This document shows positions 1-12,700 of a stretch of 64,000 bases of DNA, in pieces. Every line of letters starts with the position of its first letter. Within the stretch, counting starts at the first letter, position 1. Source of the DNA: Phoebastria nigripes (lineage: Eukaryota > Chordata > Aves > Procellariiformes > Diomedeidae); contig JAYKAV010003363.1 of the NCBI GenBank assembly GCA_035582835.1, forward strand, positions 24,245-88,244. The letters run 5' to 3'. The notes beneath the pieces are model-generated. The model saw only the letters and a program-made list of their open reading frames with translations, was not told the DNA's origin and ran no database searches. A program made the position numbers and the translations under genes.

Positions 1-422
1 CCTCCCGCAGCCTCTCCGTGCGGGATGCGCCGGCAGAAGCCGCTTTCCCGCTGCCGGCGCCCTCGCAGCCCGGGGCCCGCCGCCCCCGGGCGTCTCTGCA
101 GCCTGCCGGCGCTCCCCACGCTGCTGCCAGCGCCCCGGTCTCAGGGTCTGGCTGCCTGCCTCGGCTCGCAGGTGGCAGCGGGGCCCGGGGAAACGGTAGG
201 CGAGCGAAGTGCCTTGCTCCGGTACGGGGAGTCTCGCACCCCGGTACGGGGAGTCTCGCACCCCGGCAGGAATCCCGGGCGATGGGAATAGAGGGTGAGA
301 GGTGATGGGGGAAGCTGTCGGCATCTGGGTGGAAGACGGAGAGAGGTTCTACCAGCCCGTGAGGGCACCTTGCTGTAGGGGGCAGAGGGCACAGCTGGGG
401 GGAGAAAGGGGTGTTCCCACAT
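1..422. promoter_or_regulatory. CpG-island-like GC-rich segment, putative promoter edge (possibly GPR37)
   Basis: The first 300 bases are strongly GC-rich with many CpG dinucleotides. Base composition then falls to the AT-rich background by about 430-450, as at the edge of a vertebrate CpG-island promoter. Open frames cross it on both strands, as expected in GC-rich DNA, and none resembles a known protein. In human, GPR37 lies beyond the 3' end of POT1 on the same strand, with its 5' end facing POT1. If that order holds here, this island would be the GPR37 promoter reading leftward out of the window. That is inference from gene order only. An unrelated or bidirectional promoter is equally compatible with the bases. 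Confidence 0.5.
219..262. repeat. Perfect 22-bp tandem duplication in the CpG island
   Basis: Positions 219-240 and 241-262 are identical. Each unit starts CCGGTACGGGG and ends TCTCGCACC, and a further CCGG follows. Each copy holds several CpGs and a GTAC core. Confidence 0.95.
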
Positions 423-3050
423 GAGAGCGCAAAATGAAGCACAAGGGTGCCGTTGAAGGGTTCAAAACATCACCCCCGCAGCTGAACAGCAGCAGAAGCC
501 TCTCCACATATTTCCAATGCCTGGAGAGGCAGGTCTACGTTTCTTTCCTGTTTTGAATATTTGTGTATGGTTTTATTTCTTGGCTTCGTACAGTCAGGTA
601 AACTTCACCGCTCTTTCTCCTTGTTTCTCTGATTTTTATTTAATTCGGGTGACTTCTTAGCTTGCCAAAGTTGGATACAATAAATATTTCATTGTAAGTA
701 GCCTTAAGGGTTCTCTATCACCCTTGTTTCCATTTTTATGAGTTTCAGTGTAGCTTATTCCCAACAGGTTTAAAAGTTTTAAACTTCTCCCGTAAAGCAG
801 TTTGAGAAGCATTTTTCCCCCCCCTCAAAGTTAACTCATTTGATGTAAAGATCAGAAATTTAGTCAAAGCTACCAGAGCTCCCCTTTTTAGGGACTGAAA
901 TCAGGACTGTGGACCTAACAGTCCTGTAAATTATTTTCTTGCGGGCCAGTTTTTAAAGTCTTGAGATCCCCAGTACGTGGGATGTACTTGCAGGTTGGGG
1001 CCCCATCTTTTTTGTATTAATGATTAACGAAGAAAACCATGTAAACCTACAGTAATAGAAAATACACATCATATACACACATAAAACCAATCTATCAGCT
1101 GCAATAACAGAGACAAGATTAGTACCACTTTTGCTCAATGGTGTTGAATAAGCTGTAGTGTTGAAAGGATCCTTTCGTATGAATTGTTAATTATTGTTTA
1201 TATGTAAAACCACAGCTGCACAAATTCACCCAGCTGGCAGAAAGGTAGGCTTTACGTGAAGGTGCTCACTAGGCTGACCTTGCCGTCAAAAGAGAGAGAA
1301 AAGTGCCTTCCTGAGGTCATTTGTCTGATATTAATGCCCAACGTATGTGGTATAAATTGATGTCTGGAGGTGCTGCTCGCACACATCTACCCTAGGAGCT
1401 TAGAAAATTATTTTGGATTAAAAATGTGACCTTTCAATGGCTAAAACTAGTGAGTCCTGACCCATTCAAATCTAGGTGTAGTGCCATTCCCCTGGCTGTG
1501 ATGGTTACCCAGAAAACACACAAACAGGACAAAGGGAAAGCTTTTCCTTTTCCTGAAAGCATTCTCTCACACATGTAGGTGAGGTGTGATTGTGGGAACC
1601 TTAAGGCGTTTCTAAGCTTATGGGAACAAGTGTAATTAGTCAGGCACTGCTGTGTTGAATGTCTCTTAATGTAAGTCAAGCCATTTTATTATTCTTCTTC
1701 CTTAGCAATGTAAGTGTCATCTCATGGAGTTAAATGATCAAGCTAATTTTAAGACTTCCTAATAAATAATAAGTTTTATCTAATAAAGATATCTATGAAT
1801 GAAAAAAACCAGCAAAACCTACCAGGAAAAGAAGAGGATGGTAAACATATTTAACTTTTTTTTCCTTATATTTTTCTCCCATTTGTTTCTTCTGAGCTCA
1901 GCTGGTGTATAAAAGGAGTTAATGATGGTAATGAGCTTACATTTACTGTGCCTTTCTTCCTGAAGAGTCCCAAAGGGCATTACAAACAGATATGATAAAT
2001 TCACTGCGTGTTCTTAAAGGACACAGAAGAATATTGCTTCTGGCTTTTATATGGCAGGAGCAGACAGCAGTTAGCAGACATATTGCCCTTCTGCATACTT
2101 CCGCAAGAAATATGGATTACGAAGAAGAAGGTTAAGCAGTGTTTGGTTTACGTCACTGATCCTTTAATGGTGAGATAAGAACCGAGTCGTGCATAGGTTT
2201 TCCAGTGTCAGCATTCCACCTGCTTTATAATAGAGAAAATTGATTTCTAAACACAAAAATTCTGGTAAATTATTATTCTCTGCTTACATTTTGTCACATT
2301 TCTCTTACTTCGTTAAGTATTTGGCTTGTTACAAAGAACAGCACATGCAAAAAACATTGGATTTTGTAGCTTGTAGCCATATAACCACCCTGCCTGGAAT
2401 GGAGGAGCTTGTTGTATTTATATAGGTGTGATGGAAGTGTTCTTCTGGGCTTTTGTCTTGTTGAAACATTTACATCAAAGGGAATCAGAGGAATGATATT
2501 TCCTAGGGGTTTCTTACCTCATTGAGATGTAGTTTTGTTTAGAGTTAGGTGTATCTGCACCTCACCATAATTACCTAATTCTGCCAGTCTAAAAAGGTCC
2601 TCTTTTGCTGGCTGTAAAAACAGTTAATTTGCTATTATGATAGTCCCCTGTTTACTGTTGCTGCCCTGTTAGATGCTGAAAGTTAGTGTCTGAAGGTTGA
2701 GTTTTCCCAGTTTCTTTGGTCTCTAATATTTAATTGAAATTTTGCTGCAGTCCATATAAATTCTGAGTTGATTTTTTTTTTGGGAGGGGGGTTGATGGCT
2801 CTTTTTTTTTGGGGGGTGGTGCATATGTCTTGTGTCTTTCAAATAATTTTGGTACTTCTTATGATAAGATCTTCCTTTAAGATAAAACTCCTATTCTGTC
2901 ATATTCTGATACAGCCTCCAGTTCAGTCAGGCTTTCACAACTCGTAGCGTTCTTCTCTTCTAAAGGAGTTGTACATGTTTTGACAGTCTTTCTACCAATT
3001 CATGCATCAGCCTAGAAATAGTCTCAAAAACCACAAGCAGACATTTATAT

Positions 3051-3054
<4 letters not shown>
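423..3054. other. Intergenic AT-rich DNA, no gene seen
   Basis: Only short frames (about 60-80 codons) occur, with no recognisable protein. Short homopolymer T and G runs lie near 2770-2815. No transposon was recognised. Confidence 0.6.

Positions 3055-3122
<68 letters not shown>
3055..3122. repeat. 68-base uninterrupted poly(A) run
   Basis: Sixty-eight consecutive A residues, preceded by ATTTATATTTAT and followed by GTTGTGG. No retrotransposon body or target-site duplication was seen around it. The run is translated as poly-Phe on the minus strand, which is not a gene. The exact length is uncertain because sequencing handles homopolymers poorly. Confidence 0.95.
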
Positions 3123-3125
<3 letters not shown>

Positions 3126-6059
3126 GTGGAATTTGAAAGGTTTCCAAATACATTCATTCTTTTTTGTTGTGTTCTACGACATTTCAGCTATGATAAAGAA
3201 ATCAATAGGCTTTCAATGCCTGCAGTGTTGTTTTTTTGACATCTCCAATATTCATTATCTGAGTAAGTGATACTCTTAGCCTGAACATGTTACTCTGTTG
3301 CAGCAAGAGGGATTATTGCTGTCCTTTTTAACTCTCCTCAGGGTTCATATTCAACAGTTCGTCAATGAAGAAGAAAAAGAGTATATTTCCCAAAATAGCT
3401 TCTGTTCTTTTTTGGTTTTAAACGATGGTGTTCTCAGCTGCCTTACATTCCACTCTCCTTCCTCATTTAGGCAAATGTAATAGGACAACTGTTTTCCTAT
3501 AGAAAAAAGACTGATTTTTTTACGCTGTCTTCTTACATCTCACTGGGTTTTGATGTGTGTTACCTTGTCATAAAAATCTGAGTTCAGAGAGAACATAATT
3601 TCTGTGATGTGGTATCATTGGGATTTTTATTTCAGACTGACCAAAATCCCCTAATCAATGGAAGGACTTTTGTTGTTGAATTCAGTTGCTTATATGGCTG
3701 GGTCAGACTCTGTACTAATAAATAAATGTTGAAAAGTTTGAAATTGAAATTCAAAAACGAATTCAAAGTTTAATGATAATATTGGGAATTTCTGGTAATT
3801 AATATTCTGATTCTGCATTTATTGACATCCATTAGGAAAGCTTATGATGACTCCTGAGTATAGATCGCTATTCCTGTCTAGTTTCACATTTTAAATTATA
3901 ATACTTTTAATCTTTTAACCCTTCTCTTTTGCTGAAGTTTGAGTTCTCTTTTAAATGGTAAGCATCAGTGCCCGTATCACATAGTCAAAATAGATTTGTT
4001 GCTTAAGTTATCCTTGTTTTGAAAGATAAGTACCAGCAACCCCTCTATTACTATTAGTAATGAAAAGACAAGTGTTCTATATTACATGGAAAACTAAAAT
4101 GTGGTTGATACTTGCATTGCTGCTTTTCTGTCCTATTTTATCCAAAAAGGCAGAATGATGTATAGACTATCTAACAACGTTGATTGTTGGAGAAAGAAGT
4201 CATTAACACTTTTTTTAAGGTGAATTACTTGGGGAATAAGCTATATTTATATAATGTGGAGCTGTGGGAAAGAGTATCTATTATTAGTGAATAGATTAAG
4301 ACGATGAGGGGGAAGCCGCATAAGTCATGTTCATCCACATCAAATCATGCTATTTCAGTCTCTCATGTTAGCATCATCCCTTTTACCTGTGATCATCTTC
4401 ACAAGTTTCTGTGCAGAAAGTGCTCAAACAGATAAAAGGTCTCAATAATCTACAATACTAGAGGTGAGATGCAAAGACTTTTTTTTTTCTTTGCCTGGCT
4501 ATGAAATTCAGATCAGGGAAAAAAATAATAAAACCTTTCCTTTTTAAAAGTTTATCCAAGATTTTCACTCTGTAATCAGTAAGAAATGTAGCAGGGCAAT
4601 AAGAGTCTTATGGACACAGGTTAAACCTTTACAGACTTTTAAAATGGTAGCTGGTGTCAGCTTTCAACCTAACAGTGATTTTTCTAAAGTGTCCACCATG
4701 GTGAAATTCTTTTGATCATTGCATTTCAGAGAATTCTTAGACATTTGGTTGGTTGGTTGGTTTTGGGTTTGGGTTTTTTGTTTTGTTTTGTTTTGTTTTT
4801 TTTTTTTTTNCTAGCTGCTCTATACAAAATATGTTTTCCTATATTTACCAGAGTCCTTTTACTTTCCCCATGCAGAAAAACGGCCATGGTCCTTCTCACT
4901 TTCTTGATCTCCAAGTTTGACTATTTCAACTCATTTGGATTGGAGCCATAAACCCTAAAAAGCACAAACTAGTATTCAGAGCTTCAAGTCAGTCTGCCCT
5001 TGTGATACAGATAATCACCAGGAACATTGCTCCAGTTAGTCACTACTTGCCCTAGTTTGTTATTTAATGCAAAACTGAAGTTCAGGGGAAGTTAAGACCT
5101 GAACTGTGGTGACTTCTAAGTTGCGGTCCATGAACTAAGGAAGATTTGTGAGGCCGTAGCAAAGGTTTCACAGCTGGTGTGGAGAACGAGATGGAAGAAT
5201 GAAAGCTCCACCATTTCCAGTTGAAACCGTGCTGAGAAATTGCAAAGAGTTGGCAGTAGTTCATAGATCCAAAAGGTTTTGGAAGCACTGCTGTCCTTGG
5301 GATGGCTCAGATTGCCCAGCAGCACCTTCTCCAACCCCACCTGCAGTCTAGCCCAGACTGGGCAATAACATTTATCTCAGAGTGGCAGAGGCAGTCGAAT
5401 GATATCTCAGTTGTTGGTTTTAAGCAGCCAGTGCAGCTATAAAGAGAAATGAAGAAAATGAGGGAAGGGGAGCTAAGAAAGACTCTGTGAAGGACAAAGA
5501 GGGAGAGGAGTCAAGAAGGCTGACGGGAAAAAAAAGTCATGAGTGAGGAAGAAGGGATTCTCTTGAGAGAATATGAGGAAAAGAAGAACAGCTTAAAATG
5601 GAGAGGGAGAGCCTATGGTGCAGAGGCTGCCTCATCCCTTGAAAGCATGGAGCAGACAACTTTATTTCTCCCTAGCCCCTGTTGTTATCTCCCAGTGTTG
5701 TGGTCTCCGTCTCTCCCTTCTGTGTGCATCTCAAGATTTTTCTCTAGTTTGGAATGCTAAAATGTTTTTGATTGTAAACACTTAAAACCTTGTGTTTTCT
5801 CCATGCGCAGAGGATTTTCTCCCTTCCTGTGCCACATTAAACTACTAAATATGCAGCCCAAACGTACCTTAGCTTTTGTGTCCAATGAAGTGCACTCCAA
5901 ACCCTCATATGTATGCTGCCCTTCGTTCCTAAGGGTAAGTGTAGGCCATTGCTTTGCCTATACCAGATACTTGTTTTTCTGCGGTGGGCTGTCCCTTCTC
6001 CAATGCAGTAGCTTGCTGCTGTCTTTTTACTTTTTTTTTTTTTTAAAGTTAGACCTTAG
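3123..6059. other. Intergenic DNA, no gene seen
   Basis: AT-rich, with only short chance frames. It includes the (GGTT)n/(TTTTG)n/T tract at 4747-4809 ending at an N (4810). An A/G-rich patch at about 5450-5600 gives a 73-codon frame without resemblance to any family I recognise. Confidence 0.55.
4747..4809. repeat. Compound simple repeat (GGTT)n-(TTTTG)n-T tract
   Basis: Several GGTT units grade into TTTTG units and then a T run. A single N follows at 4810, so the assembly may be wrong here. Confidence 0.9.
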
Positions 6060-6722
6060 TTTGTTATTTTCTGCCACTTTAACGTTACTCCAACTGTAGT
6101 TTCATCTGCAGAGCTCATTTACATGCTGTTTACCTTTTCTTCCAGCTTATTAATGAAGTTATTAAAACAAGAAACAACTTTATACCTTGCAGTAGACCCA
6201 CTGCATACTTCCCCACAACTTAGTGCAATCTGCTGCCATTTCTCATCAGCCAGTGTTTGTGATCCTTCAACCTGTTTTCAATTTACATGACAGTGCTTAC
6301 GTCCAAAGCAATTTGAATTCATTTTGGGAGATTTAGTGAGACACTGTATTAAATCCTTTATTAAAATCATGCTGTGTATCTTTCATCCAGGATTTCTGCA
6401 GTTCTATCAAAAAAGCAATCACGTTTCCTTGGCACGACATGTTCCTTATGAACCCATGCTGCTTATTGCTTATCGTTCCATTATCCTTTGAGTGGTTTTG
6501 GGGTTGTTTTTTTTTCCCGTTTATTTTCTTTTTCCCCTCAGCAATTGTTCTGTTCTTTCACATTACAGAATATGCTTGAAATTAGACTCCTTGTTTAATA
6601 AACCACTCTTCTTCCCTTTATTGATGTTTGAGGCTATACTTACTATGCTATACGACTTTTCAGAAATAATTTTTGAGGGCTTAGTATTTTCAGTGTGTAC
6701 TCAGGGATGTAACCTGGACTAA
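6060..6722. mobile_element. Degraded ancient interspersed repeat (CR1/L3-like, tentative)
   Basis: A run of phrases such as the segment near 6440-6465 (GACATGTTCCTTATGAACCC) and the preceding text about 6130-6400 resemble, from memory, an old repeat found across amniote genomes. I associate it with ancient CR1/L3-type LINEs. It is heavily mutated and has no open frame. Family, orientation and boundaries are uncertain. Confidence 0.4.
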
Positions 6723-9700
6723 TTGGCTGGATACAACTGTTTTTCTTACTTGTGTGCTATTAATAGCAATTTTTTATTTCTTGTTTTCTGTCAAACCTTC
6801 TGTTTTCAATAAGAACAAATAATAGATACATGTATCTGGGAATCATGAGTTTTGCCCACCTCTATCCTACCAAAGTAGCCCTACTTTTGGACTATGTTTG
6901 CATTTATTTTATATCTTTTAACAATCCCCTTTGGTATCATTAACTTGTTCTTGGCTTTATCCTGAAAGCCATTGAGCACTTCAACCATGGTCTAACAAAA
7001 CTGTAAGAATATATTTACTTTTCATTGCTGAAGTCATCATGCAGCTTTTTTTGAGAATATTCATACATTCAGGTTAAGTACAAGATTTTATGCTTTGCTG
7101 TTGCTCATACAAGTCGTCTTCTACGGTTCATCTTTTCCCTGAATACTAGCTCGCTCTGTGTATTTTGTTTGCTTTCTTCTTCATAAGTAAATATATCACC
7201 CTGGGGAGAAGAGTTATTTAAAACTGTATGATATATTTCATACACATTCTCCCTTTCATGTCATCTTTGTTCTCAGTTAAGCACAGATCCAGAGTGTGTT
7301 AAAGTTGAGAGGTGAGAAGATTCCAATTCACTGCAGTGAATTTGGATCACACCCTTAGTTGTCAAATCTCATATTTTGTTTTAGTTTGGGGTCCTCTTTT
7401 CTATTGTTTTGTTTTGTTTTGTTTTGTTTTTTCCTTCTCTTTTGTTTTTCTTCCTCTCTCCCACTTTTACATCCCATGATAAATCGATAGCTTCTGAAGG
7501 TTAACAATGAATAGGAAGATCTACTAACTGCATCTCAGCAGCTGGAGGGCTATTTTTTGTGCATTTTCACGTTATGCCCTTGTGAGGGACATATCTGTTA
7601 CCTCTTTTAGATGTAGCTTGATTTTCCATATTAGCATCATTTTCCATATTTGTTTTAAAGACTGAAATTCTTGCCTTCTATAGCATTGTTCCAATTTGCC
7701 AGCATCTCTTAATGAGGACATAGTATAAAGTCACTGGTAATGCCAGCAGGTCATTGAGGAGAAGAGGCAGACAGGGATGCCAGCTCTTCTGTCACTGGTC
7801 TTATGAATACAGATGTCCTGGACCACACAAGGCGTCTGAGGGCCTTGGTAAAAGCTGCTTGTGGTCATGTTGTATTTGGCTGTGCTTTTTCTACCTAAAT
7901 AGCATCAGCACTCATGTCTGTTTAGGTGGAAACCTTAGCTTGCTGCATGAGCTAGTATATTCTTCCCTTAAAATAATCGGTGAATACCCCAATTTAAGCA
8001 AGCACCATTGTTATGAGAATGTCTCTGTCAAATGAAGTATCATGAGGAGGCAGTTGTTAGCCGTGCCTGTTAATAAATTCCAGAATGCTTTGTACAAGAC
8101 TGAGGATATCCTGACGTTGAGAGTGCAGTCATTTCCCGTACCATAAATGTCTTCACTTGAGTGGTGGGTGAATGACTTGTACAGTGGGACAAATTTTTGG
8201 CTGTGGCTGTTCTTTGCTAATCAGGCCAGCAAAGATACAGGGACAGAGTTAAAGTAAATTGCCTTTTACCTACTTTGATTCTAAAGCTTCTAAAAACTGC
8301 TTTGGGGTTCAGGGATGCTCACAGAAATAGTGCTCTGGACTGATATCTGCATCCCTCTTTCCTCCTGAGGGGTGTCACAGAGCCATCCTAGATGGCAATA
8401 TGGTGTTTGGCAATCAGCAATTTTCTTAAATCAGGGAAGTCTCACTTGCCTTGTTTTAGCTGCTTTTTAATATGTGTACTTCCTAGTGTAAAGAGACCAG
8501 GAAAAAAGGCCAAGGATCCAGTTTGGTCTCTCTGAAGAGCTTTAGAAATGCATTATTGACCTCTCAAAGAACTTAATTCTATGGGAGCCTGAAAAACAGA
8601 GAAAGCTACATGTTTTCCAGAAGGAAAATATATTACTGTCTGGAAGAGGTGTTTAAAATTGTTTTAAAAAATAATAATTCAAAATCCACCAAATAATCTA
8701 TAATCCCTTTTTAAATAACTATGGTTTGAAAGAAAGCTAATGGCATTTATTTTTCTCTCTCTATTTTTACTTACAGGCTATAACTTAAGAATTATTGTAG
8801 TCTAATTCATGAAATGAATGTTATCTTTTTTGATATGCTTTTTTTTTTTTTGCTTTTAGCAGCCACCATCAAACTGTATTTCATTTGGGTGGTGGCAAAT
8901 TGTTAGCTTACTGTAGAGTGAAACACATACTCATTTAATGTGAAACACACGTGCATCACCATAGCCTGAGCCTGGCTGAATTGTACCTCACTGTGAGCTA
9001 AGGTTTCTGTCACGTCCCTTCCAACATTACAAAAGTAGGGGACAGCAGGAGTGATTTATGTGAAGAATTTTAAAAATATATTTAATTAGTATTTTAAATA
9101 GGAAAGGGCTGTGCTTTTTTGTTCCTGAAGATCCTTCCTTCTGTTTTTGAGACTAAGCCTCTCTGAAAAGCACTCATGGTTTAGCTCGAGTCACCCACTT
9201 GAGCATTGCTTAAAATGAGGGGCTGCTCTTTCTAACCACTTGCAGGGAAGGCTTTAGCTGGAGCCAGGAAACAGAGCACAACCCAAGCTGCCAGCTTGTT
9301 AGCACGAGAATCCTGCCTTCATTGAAGTCTTTGGATTAATGACTTCAGACAGACAGATGTGAGACTCCAAGGCCATGTGTGGGGGAAGGAGTTTCTTGTT
9401 GGAGGGCCCTGGAGTGTTCTTGGTGGTGAGAGTAGCTTTATTCCCTGAAAAATACAGGGTGGTGACTGAGCAACTGTGAAGGAAGGCTGGCAAAATGGAA
9501 GGAAAATTATAAATATTGCAGGTATCTTTCTGCTGGGAAGTAATGCACAGCAGCTACTCTGAGTCCATCCAAGAAAACCCCGTGCTTTCTTTATGTTCAC
9601 TGTATAAATCTTAAGCTAAAATGAGTTCCCAACATCTGAATATAGTAATGTTACCAATGCATCGTTGCTAATGGAAGTGATCTGAGTTTCCCATGAGCCA

Positions 9701-12700
9701 TCACTTCAGGAGAACTGATTTCTTTGAGGTAGAAGATTTTATAAAACACCAGATCTGTCATAGCAAATCCATCAAGATTATCCCCTGCGCACTAGCTTTC
9801 CCACTATGCTATCAAAAATAAATAATATCAAATAAAATCTAAACATCTTCATCAACCACTTATAAATTAGGGGATACCCTCTGGGGCACAAGTCACAGTA
9901 TGTGCATTTTACAATAAAATATTTACATATTCTGTGACATCTGTATAGTACAAGAGAGTACTGTCTTGAATAACATTTGGAATGCAATTGTGCACACAGA
10001 AGAGCAAATAGATATGTTACACCATATTTCACAGAGTGCTTATAAAATTATTATGGGAATATAAAAATGCGTAACACTGATATCCTGAAATCCATATAAT
10101 AGATTTTTTGTACAGATTGCATAGTCCAATTTATATTAATTACATTTTTATAATGCTGTATGTTGTAAAAGCACATATGCACACGTACTGTTCCACACAA
10201 ACACATGCTCTGTCATACACTTACTAAAGTGTGTATGTATGTCACACTTTCTATTTTGTGTTGTACGCTAATGTTAAAACCAAGAAAGCAGAGGCATATT
10301 TTCAGTCTAAATTCATAACACTGGGAATGGATAAATGGGAACAGATGTGATGTAGAAGGAATTTTATTCTGGAGGGCTGTCATAACAGAATTAAGCTATC
10401 CAGCTGACTTCATATTCAGTGGTAGAAACTTTCAACAGTGGGTGGTGTACGAGCACAGAGGCACACCAGTTTAGAGCTCAGCGAGTAGTTCTTAAATATA
10501 GCCAAAGTAAAGCCTGGTGAAAGATTTAGAAATAATAAGCAGCAGCTGATGCAAAAAATTTGCTGGGTGGACATAATGTGTCACAATAGCCCATCACATT
10601 GAGATAATGTACAGCTGCAATGACGTCAACTGCCCTATCAAGAGTCCTGTGATGGGGTCTTGGAATAATGCAACTGAATAAAAATAATAAAAAAGGCTCT
10701 GTTAGCATACGCAGTGTGGTGATAGGCTGGGGACTTTTGAGTACCCTCTTGAGGTGTGTGGCCTCTGCCAAGAACACGGATCTTCTCAGGTTTGGGGATG
10801 AATAACTCCTGATGCATTCAGTTAACATTATCTTTCAAAATTTCCCATGGAGTAGGCCCTGCAGCTACAAGGCCAGAAAAATATATCTTGCATCATCAGC
10901 ATGATGGTAACACTCTGTCCTGTGTTCAGTAATGATCTCACCAAGAGACTTCGTATTTACAGCATAGGAAATGGGAAAGGAAGAGAGCCTTGAAGGGTAC
11001 CACATTTCAAATTCCTTTACTCTGACACATAATTACCCAGCAGAGCCAGTTATATCCCATTTTTTAGACAGCTGAGAAAGGAAGGATGCTCTTATGGGTA
11101 AGACCTTGGGAGATACAAGCTCAGTAGCTGGCTCTGAGAGCGCTCTTTTAGTGTGCCCTTGAGCAGGTGCTTCAATGGGACGCTATCTGGTACCCCTTAT
11201 TTACAAGAGGATCACTATTTCTGGTCTTCTAATTGTCTTGGTATTTCTAGGCCCTTGAGGATGTGACTGGGCTGCAGCAAAACACCTATAAAGTGTCAAA
11301 CACATGACGTTCCAATGCTATTTGGACCTGTGAGCACTACCAAGCAGCAAATAATGAACAGTGAATAAGACTACTGGAGAACAGCTTTAGAAGCACCAGT
11401 CGTTTCCTCTGGTTGCTAAAATGAAATATTATGGATTAGCAATATTATTTGTTTAAAAATTCGAGGAAAATCTAAACAATACTAAACTTTTTTAGGGACA
11501 GAACAGGTAATGACACCTATAATTAATGCTGCCCTTAAATTTAATTCCAGAGTTTTTCCGTTTTCCTAGAAATGGGCAAAACTGAGTAGGAGTATTTGCT
11601 TCAGGCTGAATTTTTAGGCTATTTTCTTGGAAAGTTTCTGGGTAGAGCATTAAGGAAACAATCTATTGTTTTGATCACTATGAAATGCTGACACCTGTTT
11701 CCTTTGGAAGCTTTCAAGCAGAAGTTTGAAATGTATTGCAGAAGGGCAGAGAAAGAGGAGGTTCCCTTTTATTGTTTCTCGAAAGTGTTATTCCACTCGA
11801 GCTGTTTTTTCTCTCTGCAAGACGCCTGGTGCACATCCTGTTTTCACTGCAGGTGCTCCAGCACTCTGACCAAGCCATACGCATGCCAGCGCCAGTGTTT
11901 GTGCACTGAACATTCACCATCCCAAGGGAACAGCACCACATCAGGACTTTGTAATTGCTCATCCCAATTGCTGGTGCTATGGAGATGTATCTGGCTGCAG
12001 AGACAGTGAGCGAAAGGAAGGAAATTCCTTCTTTTACCATTCATGTTGTTACTAATCTCCCTGCTCTAACCACAGATCAAAAAAGAATCAGAAAAGAATC
12101 TCAGGATCAGAAAAGAAAGGAAGGAAGACAGGAGTTTTGCAGGGGAGGCACCTAGGGGGTGGGGAACTGAGTGGAATGGGACGGAGTGAGGATGAGGTTG
12201 GGGGAATGACAACTTATGAGTCTGTAGAAGGGGGAAATGGGGCCGGAGACTGGGAGCTGACAGACAAAAGAGGAGATGGAGAAGTCCTGGATGGGGTGCA
12301 AAAAGGCTGAGCAAAAAACTCTAGAGTCTGGAGCTGAGCTCAGGAATCCCAAATCTCAGCAGCCCTTTGCTGTCCAAAATGTTGCTTTTAAACCCCCTTT
12401 TAATGGGAAAGCTTTACGGAGGATAACGGCCTTCTACTACTGCCATCCACCCATCAAAGGCCAGAGAACTGTGCCAGGAGCGTAGTTATCTCCCATCAAG
12501 GCACTGTCAGGGGAATCCCCCCTTCCTATTTCGAGCATTTTAGTGTCTTAAAAATACTGTGGACAGTATTCAGAGAATTTAAAAGTCGCATGCTTGGAAA
12601 ATATTTGAATGAAGACTACTTCCCCACTCTTAACCACTGACTGCCTGTGCATTATTAGGCTGCTCAATGTATTTACAGAATGGGGAGCAAAACTAACCTG

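Noticed and set aside
18..422. Frames of 88-95 codons on both strands in the CpG island
   Set aside because: Stop-poor because GC-rich. They overlap each other in several frames, and none resembles the GPR37 N-terminus or another protein.
2960..3157. Minus-strand frame with a long poly-Phe tract
   Set aside because: It is only the translation of the 68-base homopolymer.
11704..12155. Overlapping frames of 66-108 codons on both strands
   Set aside because: Cys/Ser-rich translations with no domain. The plus and minus frames shadow one another in a locally less AT-rich patch.
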